From Candidatus Nanoanaerosalina archaeon (GTDB lineage Archaea; Nanohalarchaeota; Nanosalinia; Nanosalinales; Nanoanaerosalinaceae), in NCBI GenBank assembly GCA_022729275.1, contig JALDAH010000047.1, forward strand, positions 1-5,885: a stretch of 5,885 nt of DNA, written 5' to 3'. This document shows positions 1 through 5,285 of this stretch, piece by piece; position 1 is the first letter of the stretch; each line of letters opens with the position of its first letter. Under the pieces are notes generated by a model that saw nothing but the letters and a program-made list of their open reading frames with translations, was not told where the DNA came from and searched no databases. Made by a program: the position numbers and the translations under genes.

Positions 1-351
1 GCACACACCAAACTCAAGGGTCACAAAACATCCAAGGAGTATGTCTCAAAAATGGTGAGACGGAGAAGCGATAGGATAGATAAAGTGATGGATGTAAAGA
101 CAAAGGACAACAAAAAAGTAAGGGTCAAGATAATAGCCGCACCAATCAACAACACTACCTCTATAACCAAAAAATCTATCAGGAAAAAAATAGAGGAGAT
201 AGTCAGAGAAGACGCTTCAAAAAACAGGTTTGTAGATTTCATGAACAGCATATTTCAGAACGAGATTCAACAACGGTTGGAGGAGAACTGCAAGAAAATT
301 TACCCTCTGAAAACCATCGAGTTCAGGAAAACAGAACTTATTGAGAACTGA
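1..351 (+). CDS. rps3ae: Small-subunit ribosomal protein eS1 (S3Ae), C-terminal part
   Basis: This is the C-terminal 116 codons of the 30S subunit protein eS1, a component of the small-subunit platform in archaea and eukaryotes. The reading frame is open from base 1, so the gene begins outside the window; the first in-frame ATG at 52 is internal, because family sequence (GHKTSKEYVSKMVRRR) already runs across it. Recognisable archaeal S3Ae landmarks follow: SDRIDKVMDVKTKDNKKVRVK, then an IRKKIEEIV helix, and the hallmark ending KKIYPLKTIEFRKTELIEN (canonical form KKIYPLRRVEIRKTEL). Archaeal family members are usually about 200 residues, so roughly the first 90-100 are missing. The protein is lysine-rich and RNA-binding, in contrast to the acidic genes to its right. 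It ends in TGA, showing that TGA is a normal stop codon in this genome. A T-rich stretch and a tRNA gene follow on the same strand. Confidence 0.95.
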   Translation, partial: AHTKLKGHKTSKEYVSKMVRRRSDRIDKVMDVKTKDNKKVRVKIIAAPINNTTSITKKSIRKKIEEIVREDASKNRFVDFMNSIFQNEIQQRLEENCKKIYPLKTIEFRKTELIEN

Positions 352-370
352 TTTTCCTGGACGTTCAGTA

Positions 371-387
371 AACTTTTTCTTTTTTAG
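371..387 (+). terminator. T-rich termination tract after eS1
   Basis: Two T runs (T5, C, T6) begin about 20 bp after the eS1 stop codon. Archaeal RNA polymerase commonly terminates on oligo-T stretches without a hairpin, and none is seen here. The same tract sits about 26-40 bp before the tRNA gene, so it could instead serve as a poor TATA-like element for that gene; no clean TATA box is visible there. Confidence 0.4.
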
Positions 388-412
388 TAGAGGAGTATAC
401 TTTGTTATTTAT

Positions 413-505
413 AGCCCGGTGGTGTAGCGGTCAAACATAGGAGGCTTTGGATTTTAAAGTGAAAAAAGATACCTCCTGCCCCTGGTTCGAATCCGGGCCG
501 GGCTA
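413..505 (+). tRNA. tRNA-Gln (anticodon UUG) with 20-nt intron
   Basis: This cloverleaf can be drawn by hand. The acceptor stem AGCCCGG (413-419) pairs perfectly with CCGGGCT (498-504), with discriminator A505. U8 is at 420. The D stem is 422-425 with 435-438, and its loop contains GG. The anticodon stem GGAGG (440-444) pairs with CCTCC (472-476). The T stem is 481-485 with 493-497, around the loop TTCGAAT. Removing the intron at 451-470 leaves the anticodon loop C-U-UUG-G-A, so the anticodon is UUG (447-449) for glutamine. The A1-U72 pair also fits archaeal tRNA-Gln. In archaea this tRNA is normally charged with glutamate and then amidated by GatDE. No 3' CCA is encoded (T506 T507 C508 follow), so CCA must be added afterwards. 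The mature length is 73 nt. Confidence 0.95.
451..470 (+). other. tRNA intron with bulge-helix-bulge splice motif
   Basis: The intron lies at the canonical archaeal position between nucleotides 37 and 38. The precursor folds into a complete bulge-helix-bulge. The outer helix is the anticodon stem. The central 4-bp helix is CTTT (445-448) with AAAG (465-468). The two 3-nt bulges are GGA (449-451) and ATA (469-471). The inner helix is TTTT (452-455) with GAAA (461-464), closed by a 5-nt loop. The splicing endonuclease cuts after the second base of each bulge, which gives exactly 450/451 and 470/471. This agrees with the ends set independently by the cloverleaf. Confidence 0.92.
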
Positions 506-515
506 TTCATACAAA

Positions 516-526
516 TTTTTTTCTTT
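516..526 (+). terminator. T-run terminator after tRNA-Gln
   Basis: Seven consecutive T bases (516-522), a C and three more T bases begin 11 bp after the tRNA 3' end. This is the usual form of an archaeal intrinsic terminator and needs no hairpin. The region then runs into the promoter of the next gene. Confidence 0.5.
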
Positions 527-549
527 AAATTTCATCATATCCCAAAACC

Positions 550-559
550 TATTTAAAAA
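550..559 (+). promoter_or_regulatory. TATA-like box for the gene at 581
   Basis: The sequence TATTTAAAAA is centred about 26 bp before the ATG at 581. That spacing places transcription initiation at or next to the start codon, so the message is probably leaderless. No Shine-Dalgarno sequence is present before the ATG, which agrees. Confidence 0.6.
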
Positions 560-580
560 CCAAAAATTATTTGTTACTTT

Positions 581-1351
581 ATGATTAACAATACTAAAGA
601 TGATGTTTTATCAGAATACGGCCAAAAAATCAAGGATGCAGGTAAAAAGGGCATCATATTTCTAACAACCGCAAGTATGATCGGTTTATCGACCATTACA
701 GGTTATGCTGCTGACCCATCAGATTTCGTGATGCAGGACAAAAAAGTGGAGACCTATGCTGAAAAACATATTGATGAGGAACAGCATGAGACATTCAAAA
801 ACCTATACCATTTGCTTGAGGAAGGCCTGGCAGCAGGTGAAAGATACGGTAATGAAAGGTACGAGATAATGGTGGAGAACCTTGTTGACATGCATGCTGA
901 TGGAGACAAAGATCTGTATATTCAGACGGTCAAGGAGTTGAAACCAATGTTTGGAGATCTCTTCTATGGAAACATAGATGGAGAAGTCGATGAAGAGGAG
1001 TACCAAAAATTGGTCGAGAACCACAGAGAGAACAAAGCTTTTAGGACAATAAGGGACAAGGTCAACAGTAAAAAAGTTTTTAGTTTCCTTACAAATTCGC
1101 TTGAAGAATATGAAAGTAAAGCAGATGAATTTCAGGATGAGACAAGACTAATGATAGACCTTGGTAGATTAGCAGCGGAAATATCTTATGAAGACACCAC
1201 AAAGGTATCATTAGATGATAGAGCTGAACTTGCCAGAATGATCGAAGATTCTAAAGAGGATCTTTTTGACTATATTGAAGAGAATGATTTATCAGAGGAT
1301 AACTTTGCTCTTACAGCTTTTGATATGTTTTTAGCGAGACACGGAGAATAA
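581..1351 (+). CDS. Secreted acidic helical protein, function unknown
   Basis: I do not recognise the family of this 256-residue protein. It has a Sec-type signal: lysines at 16, 18, 22 and 23, a hydrophobic core at about 24-41, and a probable cleavage site at GYAA-DP (after residue 43 or 44). The mature part looks almost wholly alpha-helical and is very acidic, with about 60 D/E and 30 K/R in the whole protein. It has no cysteine and no second membrane segment, so a soluble extracellular protein is likely. Residues 129-140 (YGNIDGEVDEEE) resemble an EF-hand loop with helices on both sides. Residues 103-114 form a weaker, similar D-x-x-x-D-G stretch. Both deviate at key positions, so calcium binding is only a possibility. 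The ATG is chosen because a TATA-like box lies 26 bp upstream. The gene runs into the beta-propeller gene with 7 bp between stop codons. Confidence 0.85.
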   Translation: MINNTKDDVLSEYGQKIKDAGKKGIIFLTTASMIGLSTITGYAADPSDFVMQDKKVETYAEKHIDEEQHETFKNLYHLLEEGLAAGERYGNERYEIMVENLVDMHADGDKDLYIQTVKELKPMFGDLFYGNIDGEVDEEEYQKLVENHRENKAFRTIRDKVNSKKVFSFLTNSLEEYESKADEFQDETRLMIDLGRLAAEISYEDTTKVSLDDRAELARMIEDSKEDLFDYIEENDLSEDNFALTAFDMFLARHGE

Positions 1352-1355
1352 AAAA
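1350..1355 (-). terminator. Oligo-T terminator of the beta-propeller gene
   Basis: On the minus strand six T bases begin 3 bp after the beta-propeller stop codon. They overlap the stop codon of the oppositely transcribed gene at 581-1351. This is the only T run in the 7-bp gap, so one short stretch probably serves as terminator on one strand and stop codon on the other. Confidence 0.35.
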
Positions 1356-1358
1356 GAG

Positions 1359-3161
1359 TTAACGGGGGATTTCAGCATCCTCCTCAATTTCTATTCCTTC
1401 TTCTCTATACCTTGTTAAATCTTCTAACGGTATTTCAAGTCTATTAGTTTCTGAAAGATCATCCTGACTAAAACTCTTAATCTCTCCCCTTCCTATTACG
1501 ATTATATCATCGAGGAAGAAAGCTCTACCTGCAGAACTTATATTTAGTTCATGAGCCTGGATTTCCTCCTTAAATTCTATGATTAATGCTTCTTCGTTTG
1601 TGGGTAAAAACATAACTCCTGATTCAGGATCTATCTGGAAGGCTTTCATATCATGTGTGACTCGGCTCCACCTGACATCAAAAACCTTTCGGTCCACCTT
1701 TTCTCCTGATTCAAGGTCGAAAATACTGGTTGTCAAATTGTAATCATCAGTTTGTCTGCCCACACTGATAAGGGTGTTGTTTACATCGAATAAAAATCCT
1801 GATCTTTCCCTAAACGTGTTTTTGAATTCTAAATCCAGAGTTGAAAAGTGTTTTATCCTGTTATTATCTTCTGTTATGAAAAGATTTTCACCGCTGAACC
1901 GAACTTCTGGATAAGAGTCTCTTGTTAGTTCTTCGAATCGTTCATCGATGGAAAAATCCTCGGATAAAACGTAAATATCATTAGTTCTGTTGGTCCACAT
2001 ACCGTAACCAGGTTCTATGTTGGAAACTATGAAAAAATTACCGTTGTTTTCATGCATGTGCATTCTGTTCCTAACATTTCCAGGTACGACTTCTTCGCCA
2101 TCTATTTCAAGTGTTTCATCAAGTCTTGCGACAGTGGTCCAGTGGTTTTCTCTCTTCCTGTTTACAAGGAACTCTTCAAGTTCTTTTTCAATAACTTGAG
2201 CTCTTTCCTCGTTCTCCTCAAAATATCTCTCCATTAGGAAATTGATCTCAGCATTGTAAGCGTTCTCACTTAGTTCGTAGGACTTAACTTCTCTCAACCT
2301 ATCTCTCAACTCGTTTCCTATACTTGAATGTTCTATTAGAAATTCGAAAAAGACATCAGAACGTTTTTCCTGACCTTTGTATGTGAAGTATATGTTTTCG
2401 TCTGTTATGTAAAACTCTGAGGATCTGTCTCCTACAAAACTATTCTCATTATTCACTGAACCGTCTTCAGGGTTTATCGAAACAAAGCTGTAAGTTGTAT
2501 CCGAATCAAAGTTAAATCCAGGACGGATAATGCTTCCACAAGGTATTGAAACATCTCCATAAGGTCTTATAGGACAAGGAGAATAATAATCTATGCCTTC
2601 TGAAAGTACCAATACAATCTCATCCTCTCTCAACCTTGCAGTTTCGTACCTGTGCTCAAAACTCTCGCTCCACAGTTCTATGCCACTTTCCCTGTCAAAA
2701 CCAGTTACTTTCTCATTTCCAAAAACAATCAAAACATTCTCATAAAGTAACAAACTTCCTGATTCAGTAATGTTTTTTTCTATTTCAAGTTCTTCTAAAT
2801 CAATAATCGAAGTGTTCAACTTCTCTCTGAACTGTCCCTGATAATAAAGCCTTTCACCATCTGTTTTTACAATATCAGGTTCATCGATACCTTTAAGCTG
2901 TACAACTGTATCATCGGCTTCAACACCCATATCCATCATTTCCCTACCAGCAGTTTCCAACATTACATCGTCGGATGCTGTATATGAATGTGATACTTCG
3001 CTGTAAGAAATATATTCCCTCATATCATCTTCTGATTCGAATGTCTCCAGATTTTTTTCATGCGATGATTCCTCCGAATATTCAAGGTAATTTATGATCG
3101 AAAAAGTTGTTAATAGAACTGCAAATAATACAAGTATCGTTATTAAGTATTTTCTTGCCAT
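1359..3161 (-). CDS. Membrane-anchored extracellular beta-propeller protein (PF09826-type)
   Basis: This 600-residue protein belongs to the beta-propeller family found in haloarchaea and some Gram-positive bacteria (Pfam Beta_propel, PF09826, by recollection). A hydrophobic segment at 5-24 after R3-K4 is a signal anchor. It has no lipobox cysteine, so the N-terminus probably stays in the membrane with the rest outside. SEDDMREYIS (43-52) and TVVQLKGIDEPDIVKTDG (85-102) are the family entry motifs; the usual form is TNVQ-x-x-GVDE-x-DIVKTDG. Blade-like strand repeats follow. C196 and C208 lie where the family often carries a cysteine loop and could form a disulfide. A charged helical insertion spans about 269-340. 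The C-terminal blades include DPESGVMFLPT, near-canonical for the family. The ligand and exact role are unknown; a surface binding or scaffold role is inferred. Length is normal, with no break. A TATA-like box 28 bp upstream supports this ATG and a leaderless message. Confidence 0.9.
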   Translation of the reverse strand: MARKYLITILVLFAVLLTTFSIINYLEYSEESSHEKNLETFESEDDMREYISYSEVSHSYTASDDVMLETAGREMMDMGVEADDTVVQLKGIDEPDIVKTDGERLYYQGQFREKLNTSIIDLEELEIEKNITESGSLLLYENVLIVFGNEKVTGFDRESGIELWSESFEHRYETARLREDEIVLVLSEGIDYYSPCPIRPYGDVSIPCGSIIRPGFNFDSDTTYSFVSINPEDGSVNNENSFVGDRSSEFYITDENIYFTYKGQEKRSDVFFEFLIEHSSIGNELRDRLREVKSYELSENAYNAEINFLMERYFEENEERAQVIEKELEEFLVNRKRENHWTTVARLDETLEIDGEEVVPGNVRNRMHMHENNGNFFIVSNIEPGYGMWTNRTNDIYVLSEDFSIDERFEELTRDSYPEVRFSGENLFITEDNNRIKHFSTLDLEFKNTFRERSGFLFDVNNTLISVGRQTDDYNLTTSIFDLESGEKVDRKVFDVRWSRVTHDMKAFQIDPESGVMFLPTNEEALIIEFKEEIQAHELNISSAGRAFFLDDIIVIGRGEIKSFSQDDLSETNRLEIPLEDLTRYREEGIEIEEDAEIPR

Positions 3162-3184
3162 ACAGATTATTTAAAACACTTTCC

Positions 3185-3194
3185 TTTTAAAAAA
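3185..3194 (-). promoter_or_regulatory. TATA-like box for the beta-propeller gene
   Basis: On the minus strand TTTTTTAAAA is centred about 28 bp upstream of the ATG at 3161, the spacing expected for a leaderless archaeal transcript. A second AT-rich stretch (GTTTTAAATAAT, 3166-3177) lies closer, at 5-16 bp, which is too near to serve as the TATA box for this start. Confidence 0.5.
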
Positions 3195-3208
3195 GTGGTT
3201 AAATGTTA

Positions 3209-3222
3209 GGTTTAAACCGAAC
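3209..3222. promoter_or_regulatory. Candidate operator: palindrome GGTTTAAACC plus GTTCGGTTTA word
   Basis: A perfect 10-bp palindrome, GGTTTAAACC, occupies 3209-3218. It overlaps the word TAAACCGAAC (3213-3222), which reads GTTCGGTTTA on the minus strand, toward the beta-propeller gene. The word starts about 19 bp upstream of that gene's TATA-like box. The same 10 bp recurs upstream of the gene at 5706 in the same orientation relative to that gene. A shared regulator site is an inference. Confidence 0.35.
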
Positions 3223-3261
3223 AAATCCCTAAAGCTTTCAACATATTTGTCAATCTTTTCA

Positions 3262-3311
3262 ATGATTGGCTTATTTGTAAACTACCAATCATATTTTTTA
3301 TCCTTTACAAA
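3262..3311. repeat. Two interleaved perfect inverted repeats before the lipoate ligase
   Basis: ATGATTGG (3262-3269) is the exact reverse complement of CCAATCAT (3285-3292). TTTGTAAA (3274-3281) is the exact reverse complement of TTTACAAA (3304-3311). The two 8-bp pairs interleave (A-B-A'-B'), a layout that would form a pseudoknot in RNA or two overlapping operators in DNA. The right arm of the first pair sits directly upstream of the TATA-like box, where the BRE lies, and the right arm of the second lies between that box and the ATG. The word ATTTGT also occurs three times here (3245, 3273, 3318). Confidence 0.55.
3292..3302 (+). promoter_or_regulatory. TATA-like box for the lipoate ligase gene
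   Basis: TATTTTTTATC is centred about 27 bp upstream of the ATG at 3324, consistent with a leaderless transcript. It is T-rich rather than an ideal TTTATATA box. It is flanked by the right arms of both interleaved inverted repeats, so those repeats could control access to it. Confidence 0.45.
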
Positions 3312-3323
3312 CAATTAATTTGT

Positions 3324-4151
3324 ATGGAATGGGAAGTACACAGAGGAAAATACACCGCATCTGAAAATCTTGCTATAGACGAATATCTCCTAGGAAAAGC
3401 TTCAAAAATGGATAAAAAAATTATAAGGGTATATGACTTCGAAAAACCTTCAGTTATTCTGGCTAGAAACGAATCTTTTGAAGATTTAAAGGAGTTAAAT
3501 GATGATATAGACTACACCAGGAGACATACAGGAGGTTCAGTAATATATTGTGACAACAATGCTGTTTTTTACAGCATTATAATGCCTTCAAATACTAATG
3601 AGTTCCCGGAAAGGCTTCACAGGGATTTTTTCGGACCAAGAATCGCTGAAACACTGAATAAAATAGGTGTTAAAGATGAAATACTTGGTATAGGAGAACA
3701 TTTCTCCGTGAGGATAGAGGGTAAAACCGTTTCTGGTAACAGTCAAAGGAAAAAGAAAGATGCTGTTCTCTACCACGGTGTACTTGCTCTGGAAAAATGG
3801 GATGTTGATAGATTAGATCAACTGATTAGATTGAGAGGAAAGGATGGAAAAACAGAATACGATTTTATCAAATCCTTGCCCGGTATAAATGATTATACAG
3901 AAGAAGATATAACCAGAGAAAAATTAAAGGAAGCTTTAATTGATAATTTCACAGGTAGAGAATATAAAGAAAAAAACCTAACAGATAAAGATCTCATAGA
4001 GATAGAAGAGCTTGTGGAAAATAAATACGGTGACGAGGAATGGTTGAAAACAGGAGGTAACAGAGATATAATGAAAAAAGATCAGGGTTTCTGCTTTGTT
4101 GACTGGACAGATGAGTGGAAAGAAGATATAAGAGACTATGGTTTCTACTGA
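3324..4151 (+). CDS. lplA: Lipoate-protein ligase (BPL/LplA family)
   Basis: This 275-residue cytoplasmic enzyme probably activates lipoate with ATP and attaches it to a lysine on lipoyl-domain proteins (2-oxoacid dehydrogenase E2, GcvH). Family landmarks come in order: ENLAIDEYLL (14-23), RVYDFEKPSVILAR (35-48), the lipoate-loop RRHTGG (66-71), YCDNNAVFYSI (75-85), GKTVSGNSQR (133-142), YHGVLAL (150-156) and KYGDEEWLKTG near 234-244. K134 is the likely catalytic lysine, but it sits one residue further from SG than in the usual K-[IV]-S-G. No cysteine occupies the position I associate with LipM octanoyltransferases (EHF, 125-127), so a ligase is favoured. The accessory domain of E. coli-type LplA (about 338 residues) is absent, as in Thermoplasma LplA, which needs a separate LplB; none is visible here. 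The last 30 residues form a tryptophan-containing tail I cannot place. It has its own promoter and a TGA stop that abuts the neighbour's stop. Confidence 0.87.
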   Translation: MEWEVHRGKYTASENLAIDEYLLGKASKMDKKIIRVYDFEKPSVILARNESFEDLKELNDDIDYTRRHTGGSVIYCDNNAVFYSIIMPSNTNEFPERLHRDFFGPRIAETLNKIGVKDEILGIGEHFSVRIEGKTVSGNSQRKKKDAVLYHGVLALEKWDVDRLDQLIRLRGKDGKTEYDFIKSLPGINDYTEEDITREKLKEALIDNFTGREYKEKNLTDKDLIEIEELVENKYGDEEWLKTGGNRDIMKKDQGFCFVDWTDEWKEDIRDYGFY

Positions 4152-4754
4152 CTAAACATATGCCTTTTCAAGGCTCTGTTCCTCTATATCCTGTATTTTA
4201 TAATCTTTCTCATACAACTCAGTCCTGTTTTTGAGGAATGATTTACCAAACTTTTCTTCTATATCCAAATTTGCAGATGAAACCTCATCAAAGATATTAT
4301 TGGCAAGTGATTCGTATTGTTCCGGAATCTTAGTTCTTAATAGAATTCTCGGATGCTCATAGTTGAGAATTCCCTTTATATCACCGTTATCACCCGGAAC
4401 ATAATCCAGAGAAGCTTCTATGATACCCTCATAATTGATATCGATTCCAACATATTTCAGATCTTCACTGCTTTTCTCAAGAATTGTTTCAATTTCAATG
4501 AAGTTTCCTTGTTTTCCTTCTACTTTCATACCCTCTATACCAGAATTATGTACTCTTATCCTGCCGGTCTTTTCCACTTTGTCATCTATATAACTATCCA
4601 AAATATCTTCATAGATACCCATAATTTCCAGTATATCATTTTCATCCCATCCAAACCTGTTTCCATTTCCGGATGCTATGTCTTTAAGTCCTGAAATTAC
4701 AGAGGGTTTATCGAGTACCAGGGAGGATTCAATGCAGTAAACAAGTTCATTCAT
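4152..4754 (-). CDS. Hypothetical acidic protein, 200 residues
   Basis: I do not recognise this protein. The frame can be extended to an ATG at 4802, but I place the start at 4754 (MNELVYCIESS). A TATA-like box lies 27 bp upstream of 4754, and it would fall inside the coding region if the longer start were used. The 16 extra residues would form a hydrophobic N-terminus unlike the rest. The protein is acidic, with no signal peptide or membrane segment, so it is probably cytoplasmic. Residues 1-60 look helical. Residues about 63-145 alternate short strands (GRIRVHN, GNFIEIETIL, LKYVGIDINYEG, IIEASLDYV, PRILLRTKI) and suggest a mixed alpha/beta fold. The C-terminus is a charged helix. Only one cysteine (C7) is present. 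Its stop codon TAG directly abuts the TGA of the convergent lipoate ligase gene with no spacer. Nothing links it functionally to that gene beyond position. Confidence 0.72.
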   Translation of the reverse strand: MNELVYCIESSLVLDKPSVISGLKDIASGNGNRFGWDENDILEIMGIYEDILDSYIDDKVEKTGRIRVHNSGIEGMKVEGKQGNFIEIETILEKSSEDLKYVGIDINYEGIIEASLDYVPGDNGDIKGILNYEHPRILLRTKIPEQYESLANNIFDEVSSANLDIEEKFGKSFLKNRTELYEKDYKIQDIEEQSLEKAYV

Positions 4755-4775
4755 ACATATTAAATACCTGTGAAG

Positions 4776-4786
4776 ATTTAAAAATA
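4776..4786 (-). promoter_or_regulatory. TATA-like box for the gene ending at 4152
   Basis: On the minus strand TATTTTTAAAT is centred about 27 bp upstream of the ATG at 4754. This spacing decides the start: it predicts a leaderless message from 4754 and argues against the upstream in-frame ATG at 4802. Confidence 0.55.
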
Positions 4787-4871
4787 TTATGATGTAATAC
4801 ATTAATTTGAAACAGATATTAAAAGATATACGTAAAATTTTATCATCCGATAATATATAATATATAAAATC

Positions 4872-4893
4872 AAAATAAAAGTTTTTTTAAAAA
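4872..4893 (-). terminator. T-rich terminator after the split hydrolase gene
   Basis: Reading leftward, T5 starts about 8 bp after the TAG stop at 4902. It is followed by A7, then TTTT-A-TTTT. These T clusters in a very AT-rich 100-bp gap are the likely stop for transcription from the hydrolase gene before the separately promoted gene at 4754. The stretch from 4787 to 4871 otherwise holds only AT-rich low-complexity sequence (TATA repeats near 4850-4868). Confidence 0.4.
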
Positions 4894-4901
4894 TTTCAAA
4901 G

Positions 4902-5285
4902 CTATTCTGCGGGCTTTATATCTCTTCTAGGTTGTCTTTTGATGTGATAAGAAACAACGATGAAAGATAATAAGGTAAAAATAAACCATATACTCCTATC
5001 AAACAATGGTATTTCTAGTTCAGTTTCTTCCTCTATCTCATGTTCTCTATCAGGAGCAACAGGATCAACAGGTGTTTCAAAGTATTTCTCCTCTCTAGTT
5101 CCTTTTGCCTCAATGAAATTATATTCAAAACCTGTACCTGAAGAATAAGAAAGAGTGCCTTCAAAATTGTAAACCTGGTCATGAACAGGCCAGAACAAAT
5201 TTACTCCACCATCCTCCATATCCATACCTATATGACCTATCGCCAAAACAAGTAGACAAACCCATATAATCCTTTCAGCTTCAGG
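4902..5285 (-). CDS. C-terminal half of split DUF457 hydrolase
   Basis: This frame continues directly after the TGA (PEAERIIWVCLLVLAIGH) and ends with a membrane segment and the basic tail HIKRQPRRDIKPAE. It carries the GHIGMD and NLFWPVHD motifs and has no further stop or frameshift. An independent start would have to use TTG at 5246, or ATG inside GHIGMDM, which would cut off the fourth membrane segment. No promoter or ribosome binding site is evident, so independent expression is doubtful. Confidence 0.55.
   Translation of the reverse strand, partial: PEAERIIWVCLLVLAIGHIGMDMEDGGVNLFWPVHDQVYNFEGTLSYSSGTGFEYNFIEAKGTREEKYFETPVDPVAPDREHEIEEETELEIPLFDRSIWFIFTLLSFIVVSYHIKRQPRRDIKPAE

Noticed and set aside
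52..351. eS1 starting at ATG 52
   Set aside because: Family-like sequence in the same frame continues upstream to base 1, so this ATG is an internal methionine of a partial gene.
2017..2237. Plus-strand open frames inside the beta-propeller gene
   Set aside because: They overlap a strongly supported family gene on the other strand and have low-complexity F/S-rich translations typical of shadow frames.
4162..4174. Hairpin GCCTT-TTC-AAGGC just after the lipoate ligase stop as an intrinsic terminator
   Set aside because: The stem is only 5 bp, no T run follows, and it lies within the coding region of the opposing gene.
4353..4694. 113-codon plus-strand open frame opposite the hypothetical gene
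   Set aside because: It overlaps the minus-strand gene fully, has no TATA box with suitable spacing, and its F/I/Y-rich translation looks like antisense of an acidic coding sequence.
4755..4802. Longer N-terminus for the hypothetical gene, starting at ATG 4802
   Set aside because: The extension would place the TATA-like box (4776-4786) inside the coding region and adds a hydrophobic run unlike the rest. The ATG at 4754 has ideal leaderless spacing.
4902..5246. Independent small gene starting at TTG 5246
   Set aside because: The 13 codons before it, back to the TGA, encode the first part of the fourth membrane segment in the same frame. No promoter or ribosome binding site is evident, so it is better read as the downstream half of the split hydrolase.
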